From Sphaerolaimus hirsutus (lineage: Eukaryota; Nematoda; Chromadorea; Monhysterida; Sphaerolaimidae), in contig OZ038452.1 in NCBI GenBank assembly GCA_964036195.1, positions 10,658,704-10,722,703 on the forward strand: DNA of 64,000 bases. The letters run 5' to 3'. The translations under genes were made by a program, and so were the position numbers. The notes below the pieces were generated by a model. That model was not told the origin of the DNA, did not search any database, and saw only the letters and a program-made list of their open reading frames with translations. The number at the start of each line of letters is the position of its first letter. Position 1 is the first letter of the stretch. Shown one piece after another: positions 55,101 to 61,100 of this stretch.

Positions 55101-58100
55101 GGTGCGACACGTTGTGCGCCATAGTTTCTACTGACATACCGCAAACTGCCACTAGTTTTATGCATTTTAGTTTACCAAAAAGAGAGGTCTGTGAACTATC
55201 TATCAACGGCGAGAGCAATGTAACGTGTCGATAAAAAAACTTACCTATACTGGTGGCTTCTTATTCCGATTGGTTTTATTACATTGTAAGGTGTGCGGCA
55301 CGCCGAGTAAAATGATACCTATCATTTTGGATGAAAAATAATCCCCAGGAGTATATTTCGAGCCAAGACGGTAAATACCCCGTTAAGTGGTCGCGCCGCG
55401 CGGCGCACTGTACAACTCATGCAATAAGCAGTGCGATGCAACGTTGCCGGCGCTGGACCAGTGCACAAGTAAACCCGGTGCACAAGTAACAATGTCCGGG
55501 GCCAAGGTAGACCCGGTGCTTAGGTACGGCTCCCATACTTGAGCACTGGGTCTTCATGGGCATCACAGGGGTTCAGTATGGGGGGTTGGAGGGGGGTTGG
55601 GTTACCCCCCAAACGCTCCAGCTATATCTACATCTAGCGATTTTTCTCCCTTTTTTATTCTAAAGCTTGAAAAACTCCATATATTGAACCCTGCGACCCC
55701 CCACCTTCAAAAACAACATAAATACTACTTTTGCTACTTGTGTACCGGGTTTACTTGTGCACCGACACACCCCCAACGTTGCCGCGGTGTCGATTCCTGG
55801 CGCGGCTTGTGGCTCGGCGCTTGGCTGGCGGCAGTCGTGATTGTTTATTTGATTAGGCGGTAGAAGTTTGCTGGCGTTGAAACCTGGCGGTGGACTGAAT
55901 ATTTGCATTTTTGTATTAAAAATAGAATCGTTTAGCAATTAGAATTGATCCTGCGGTGTCAAACCGTGTGCTAAAACAAAAATCTGTTCTGGTGTATTCA
56001 ATTTTTTTGTACGTGGAGTAAAGATATGTGTGGAGTAAGAAAATAATGTGGAGTAAAGAGTGACTAGGTAGTTGTGTCCATTTAAAAATTGTCGCATCAA
56101 CATTACAAACATTTCATAATTACTGCACGCTGCCAGAAAATATTCAAAGAGTGCAGTGCAGTGCTTTCTGTCTGCCCTCTGGTCATTGCATTGGCCTCCA
56201 TATGCAACCATGTTTGTTTTCTGCTAGAAAACATCGGAAATAATTAGCTGCATGCCACTATTTTATTGAATTCGCTCAGCTGTCCTGCTTTCATGCATTT
56301 GTTTTATGCCTGTGTATCCATCGAACTGTGATCTGGCAGTCTGAAATTTGCATTACTGTTAGAAATTGACGGGTTTCCTATTGCGAATTGAAGCTGCAAA
56401 ATTACGTCGCCCTTTGAAAGTGACCTTGCATCCGTTCATTCCCAATTTGCGAGATTAAAGATCGTTTGGTTATCGTCCACCATCATTGACTCAGCGATCG
56501 AATGCATGTCTCAGATGTCACATACGTCCTCCCGTGTCTTCGCAGCGCAAACTCGAACGAACTCGGCATCGGGTGACATCACAAAATCAAAACCATTTCG
56601 CCGCCGCGCGTGTCCATGGACCGGCCGACTAGCATATCCTATTCCATCGAGAACTGCGCGGAGGACATTGAAGCGGCACGTGCCGCCAACGTGATGCAGC
56701 GTCACGGCGAGAATAATCACCGCGCGTCGACTTGCAGCGTGCACAGCGCGGCCGGCGGCAACGGCGGCGCCCAGCCACACCACCACTACTCGAAGAGGGT
56801 GGGCAGCGTGTCGGGCCAGTCGGGCAACGTGGAGGTGCACGGACCCGCCATTGAACTGACTTTGGCCAGCGATAGGTAACCGTGTTTTTTGCAACTGCAC
56901 TGCGACCGCCCTATACGTTACATTCGTTCCGACCGGCTCTCGTTGCATTGTTCAGCTCTTTTCAGAATACCGAATTATCCGATAGTGCGAACGAGTTCGA
57001 GCAGATCTCAAATATTGCACCACCAAAATTCCGAGGACGCCCCCTTGGCGAGGGTGAAAACGCAAAAGTCCAAAGCGAGAAACTTGTCGGTGATCGGCAC
57101 GTCGATTTCCGGCAACATTCTAACCGACATCGTGTCCAGATTTGGGCCGCACCATATTTCGCATTGTGACGGCGAAAAACAGCCGATTTTCGGCGTGAAG
57201 AAGCGGCACAGCGTGGACACCGAAAAGTCTGGCAACTATCAGACGTATGGAACTCTGGTCTCCGTGACGGAGGCAGATATACCGTCGCCGCCCGGCAGGA
57301 CGCAGGTGTACGCCCGGAAACGGATGCAAAGTGAAGGGATGTTTTGCGTAGCAGTGTCCTGTGGAAATACCTATATGTGTTGTGTACACTTTTACGTTTT
57401 GTCGTAATTTTACACAACGCAAATTGGGTAGCTGTAATCGGAGGTTAACTATAAATGGTCACGATAAATTAATAAACTCTGAAATTAACGAAAATGTTTT
57501 CGAATTTGGCATACCTATTTGTTTGCCACCGTTAGTGCTCATTTGATGGTGGGGGGGGGGGCGAAATATTCGATTAGAACTCAGTCGGTATATAACCCGT
57601 CAAATCCAAATATCCTCACTACACTTCACATCCGCTTTTGGGATCGCCACAGAATCAGGCACCGATTCAACCAGTGGTGCACAATCATCAAAACAAACCG
57701 TTAAAGACACCTAGAAAAGTAACGGCTAAGATAATCACTCACAGCGAGTCGGGTCCAAAATTAGACCTATCCCCGCCAAAAATCCAAATTTCTATGGATT
57801 CCGACATGCCGAGACAAAAAGGAACCGATGGCAATGGAAAAGACGTCAGAAAATCTGAAATTAACAGAGCGAAACCAAAGCCCCAAGCGGAAATACTCGA
57901 TTGGACTGATCCACCAACTTGGGAAATGGATAAAAGTGATTCGCAGCCGAAGTTCGGTCAGAGGTGTGTTGCGAGCTGTGTGCCACGGGGGCAGTCCCAG
58001 ACCCTGTAGAATATCCCGTAGAATGTCAAATATCATGCAAAGTGTCAAATGTCATGCAAAATGGCAAACGTACGTTTGCCATTTTGCAGGGTATTTTGCA

Positions 58101-61100
58101 TGACTTTTCAGACTTTGCATGACATTAGACATTTTACAGGACGTTTTACGGGATCTAAGATTGACACCTAGTGAGAAACCCGAGAAGCTCCGCGAACAGT
58201 CCTTCTCAATCGCAGAACGGTAGCCTTCCGCTCGGCGCCGTTCCCCTTCCACGACCCCTCGGCGGCGATCACGCCCACGGTGGCCGAGCCGGCGCCCAAG
58301 TTCGAGCCGGTCGCGCAGCGCGACAACCAGACGGCCGCGGCGGCGGCGGGCGGCAAGCAGCAGCGATGCGTCGCCATCGGCTTGGGCTTCGACCAACTGC
58401 ACGGCGAACGACGGCAGCAGCAAGTGGGCAGCGTCGGCGGCACCCCGGACAACGGCGGCGACGGCTTTCAGCAGGCTGGCGCCCACGGCGGCGGCAAGCA
58501 CAGATTCGACGACGCCGCGCCCGTGCGCAGGGTGGCTAAGGCGTGCGTTTTGGACTTTTCCGGATGCGTTTGCAATGTATTTTAATTTATTAAATTTGAA
58601 TAATGAGTGAACTGTGCACATACCAATAACCATGTGCACGAACTTGCGTCCGTCTTCCAATAAAGGTATGACATGACAACCAATGGGTAATCGCTGTTTT
58701 TGTCCATGTGGCAATCCCAAGCCCTGTAAAGTGTAAAGTAAAGTGTCAAATGTAAAGTCAAATGCAAAGTAAAGTGTCAGTTGTCATGCAAAGTTCAGTA
58801 ATAAAATCTTTTCTTTTTTTGTTTTGATTGACACTTTACTTTGCATTTGACTTTACATTTGACACTTTACTTTACACTTTACAGGGCTTTGGATTGCCCC
58901 CATGTGATCGTACCCTGCGGCTAAGTGCTATGTAAATAGTATTTAGACGTGTGTACTTTCATAAATTATTTACTTTATGTACATCATATTTATGTGGACT
59001 GGTGCCAGCAATTGGCACAAAAAATGCAGTTTGAGCGGTCTGTGCACCTTGCTGCGCGTCAGGTATGGCGTGTGCGTGATTACCTAATCTCGCTGGGTCT
59101 GTACGCCATTTCGTTTTCTTGTCGTATTTAGAAGTGCCGATGCATTTCTATTGGCGTCGTTTGGGCGTTTGGTATTGGGTTGGATTGGATGGGTATGTCA
59201 AAATATGGAATGGCACGAGGAATTGCGCCAAGAAAACAATTTATGTCAACATGGATCATGGATGCATATAATAATGCATCAAATTTCATCGGGCTGTTGC
59301 TTCATGTCAATGAATTTTTTGCGTTGTGCTATAATAATACCTAAAGGTGCTAATTTTTGCAATTGGTTCGCGAGATACGTCAGCATAGATAAGGGCTGTT
59401 GCATGCGTCGATGGCACAAAACCTCACTGCGCCATTTTGCCCTCAGCTTTATTCAGCTCATCAATTTTTAACCATTTTTTTATCATGCATACCTACATAT
59501 ATAAATGTATATTTCGCATTTGACCTCCAGATACAAAAACATTTTACATTTTTAGTTACTACCAAATATTCACCTACAAAACACATTCATTTCCACTTTT
59601 GCACCTTATCATCGCATCAACTTTCATCTCACAGCCTACATGAAGCGAGCGGTCACTTTGGTTTCTGATTTCCGGCGCGGCGGCCGCTGCAGTGCGGCGC
59701 GACTGCGCAGATGCGCCGTCGCTCCTATTGAGACGATTCAATTCGATTTCCATTCATGATGTTTCCATGTACGCGCGTCGAAATGGCCCTGGGCGCTGGT
59801 GACGCGCGTGGGTGGGAGAATACCCTGAATACTTTGTTTTGCGATTTGATGGACCTGTCATTTCGTTGGAGTGGTTCTTGGCGAACGCCATGGGCAGGCT
59901 GCCAGTTGTTTACACAGATTTTCCGCCCAATCCGAAACTCGACGTGCGGTGCGCGCAGCTGGCGACCGCTACAAGTGGAACTACCTTTATCATCCCGTCA
60001 TGTATTTATGGACTAGGCACAATATTTACTTTACATGCTAAATCAATACACGAGACGACGTTTAACTGTATTTTGCATGATAATACCAAATTTATTCTCA
60101 CTTCCCTCACCGTGCCTGTTTTGAACAACATCGTTGACTGATATAAGGATCCGCACGCGCACGCAAAAATTGGCAGCTTGCCAAAACCGAATACCACCGT
60201 AGTTGTTAATAACATCCAAATCCGTCGTTGTACGAAATTTGATGGTTTGATCGTTTGATTTCCAGCTATCTTTTTTAGATATTTAAGGAAGGAAATTTCA
60301 CCGTTGAAAACGCGCGGTAATCGAACTTAATTGGACACTTCCAGGAAAAAACGCTATTTTTGACTTTGGCGCTTTAACAATTATTAAGCTGAAAATAAAT
60401 TTGCGAACCCCTAAAGTCCTGGAGGATAGTCAGGAGCCGTGTAAAGTATAAAGTCAAGTGTCAAATGTCATGTAAAATATCAACCAAAACAACAAATATC
60501 TTATTACTGATATTTAGACACCTTGCATGAAAATTGTCAAATTTTGTATGAAATTTGTCATGACAATTGACAAATCTGTATGACATTTGACACTCAACTT
60601 TAAACTTTACAGGGTTCGAGACTGGCACCAGAACCCCTAACAATATTTTTCGTCTATCCATCCCGGAGTGACCGCAAAATCTACTGAACCGCAGCGCAGT
60701 GCAGTGTGTTCAGCAACCATTGACATCACCATTCGTCAGCGTCACATGCGCATCACATCCGTCGCCCAAATATACTCAGCTTCTTGTCAGCCCAACTCAA
60801 TTCGACTTGTTATCATACGTCCCATTGTGTGCACTTATCCATTCAATCGCGACGCTGCACGCGGGCGCAATTGCAGTGCAGCATAGTTGTTAAAACGTAT
60901 TTACGTTTACTCAAAAAGTACGTTTACTCCAGTACTGAGTAAATACGTTTATGTATACTTTGAAAAAAGTACCTGTACTCGCTTTTACGCATACTTTTTG
61001 AAAGTACTCGAGTACAGAAAACGTATTTCAGATAGCCTGTTTACAGGCTTTTTCAAGGCATAGATGGTAAAAACATTGAGACCAAGTGAAAAATAGGGAA

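Larger units (their letters stand above)
53100..56576. other. Intron before exon 14, few recognisable features
   Basis: Apart from one fold-back and one MITE listed separately, no coding exon with splice sites of the required phase was found. GC-rich spots at 55380-55560 and 55770-55860 lack codon bias. Confidence 0.45.

Noticed and set aside
58052..58720. Long minus-strand open frame opposite exon 17
   Set aside because: It is the shadow of GC-rich exon 17; the plus-strand frame has better codon bias and splice sites in phase.
59806..60000. Possible exon reading GRLPVVYTDFPPNPKLDV
   Set aside because: The frame looks protein-like, but no acceptor/donor pair gives the phase 0 to phase 0 fit needed between exons 17 and 18. 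It might belong to another gene or be a skipped exon.
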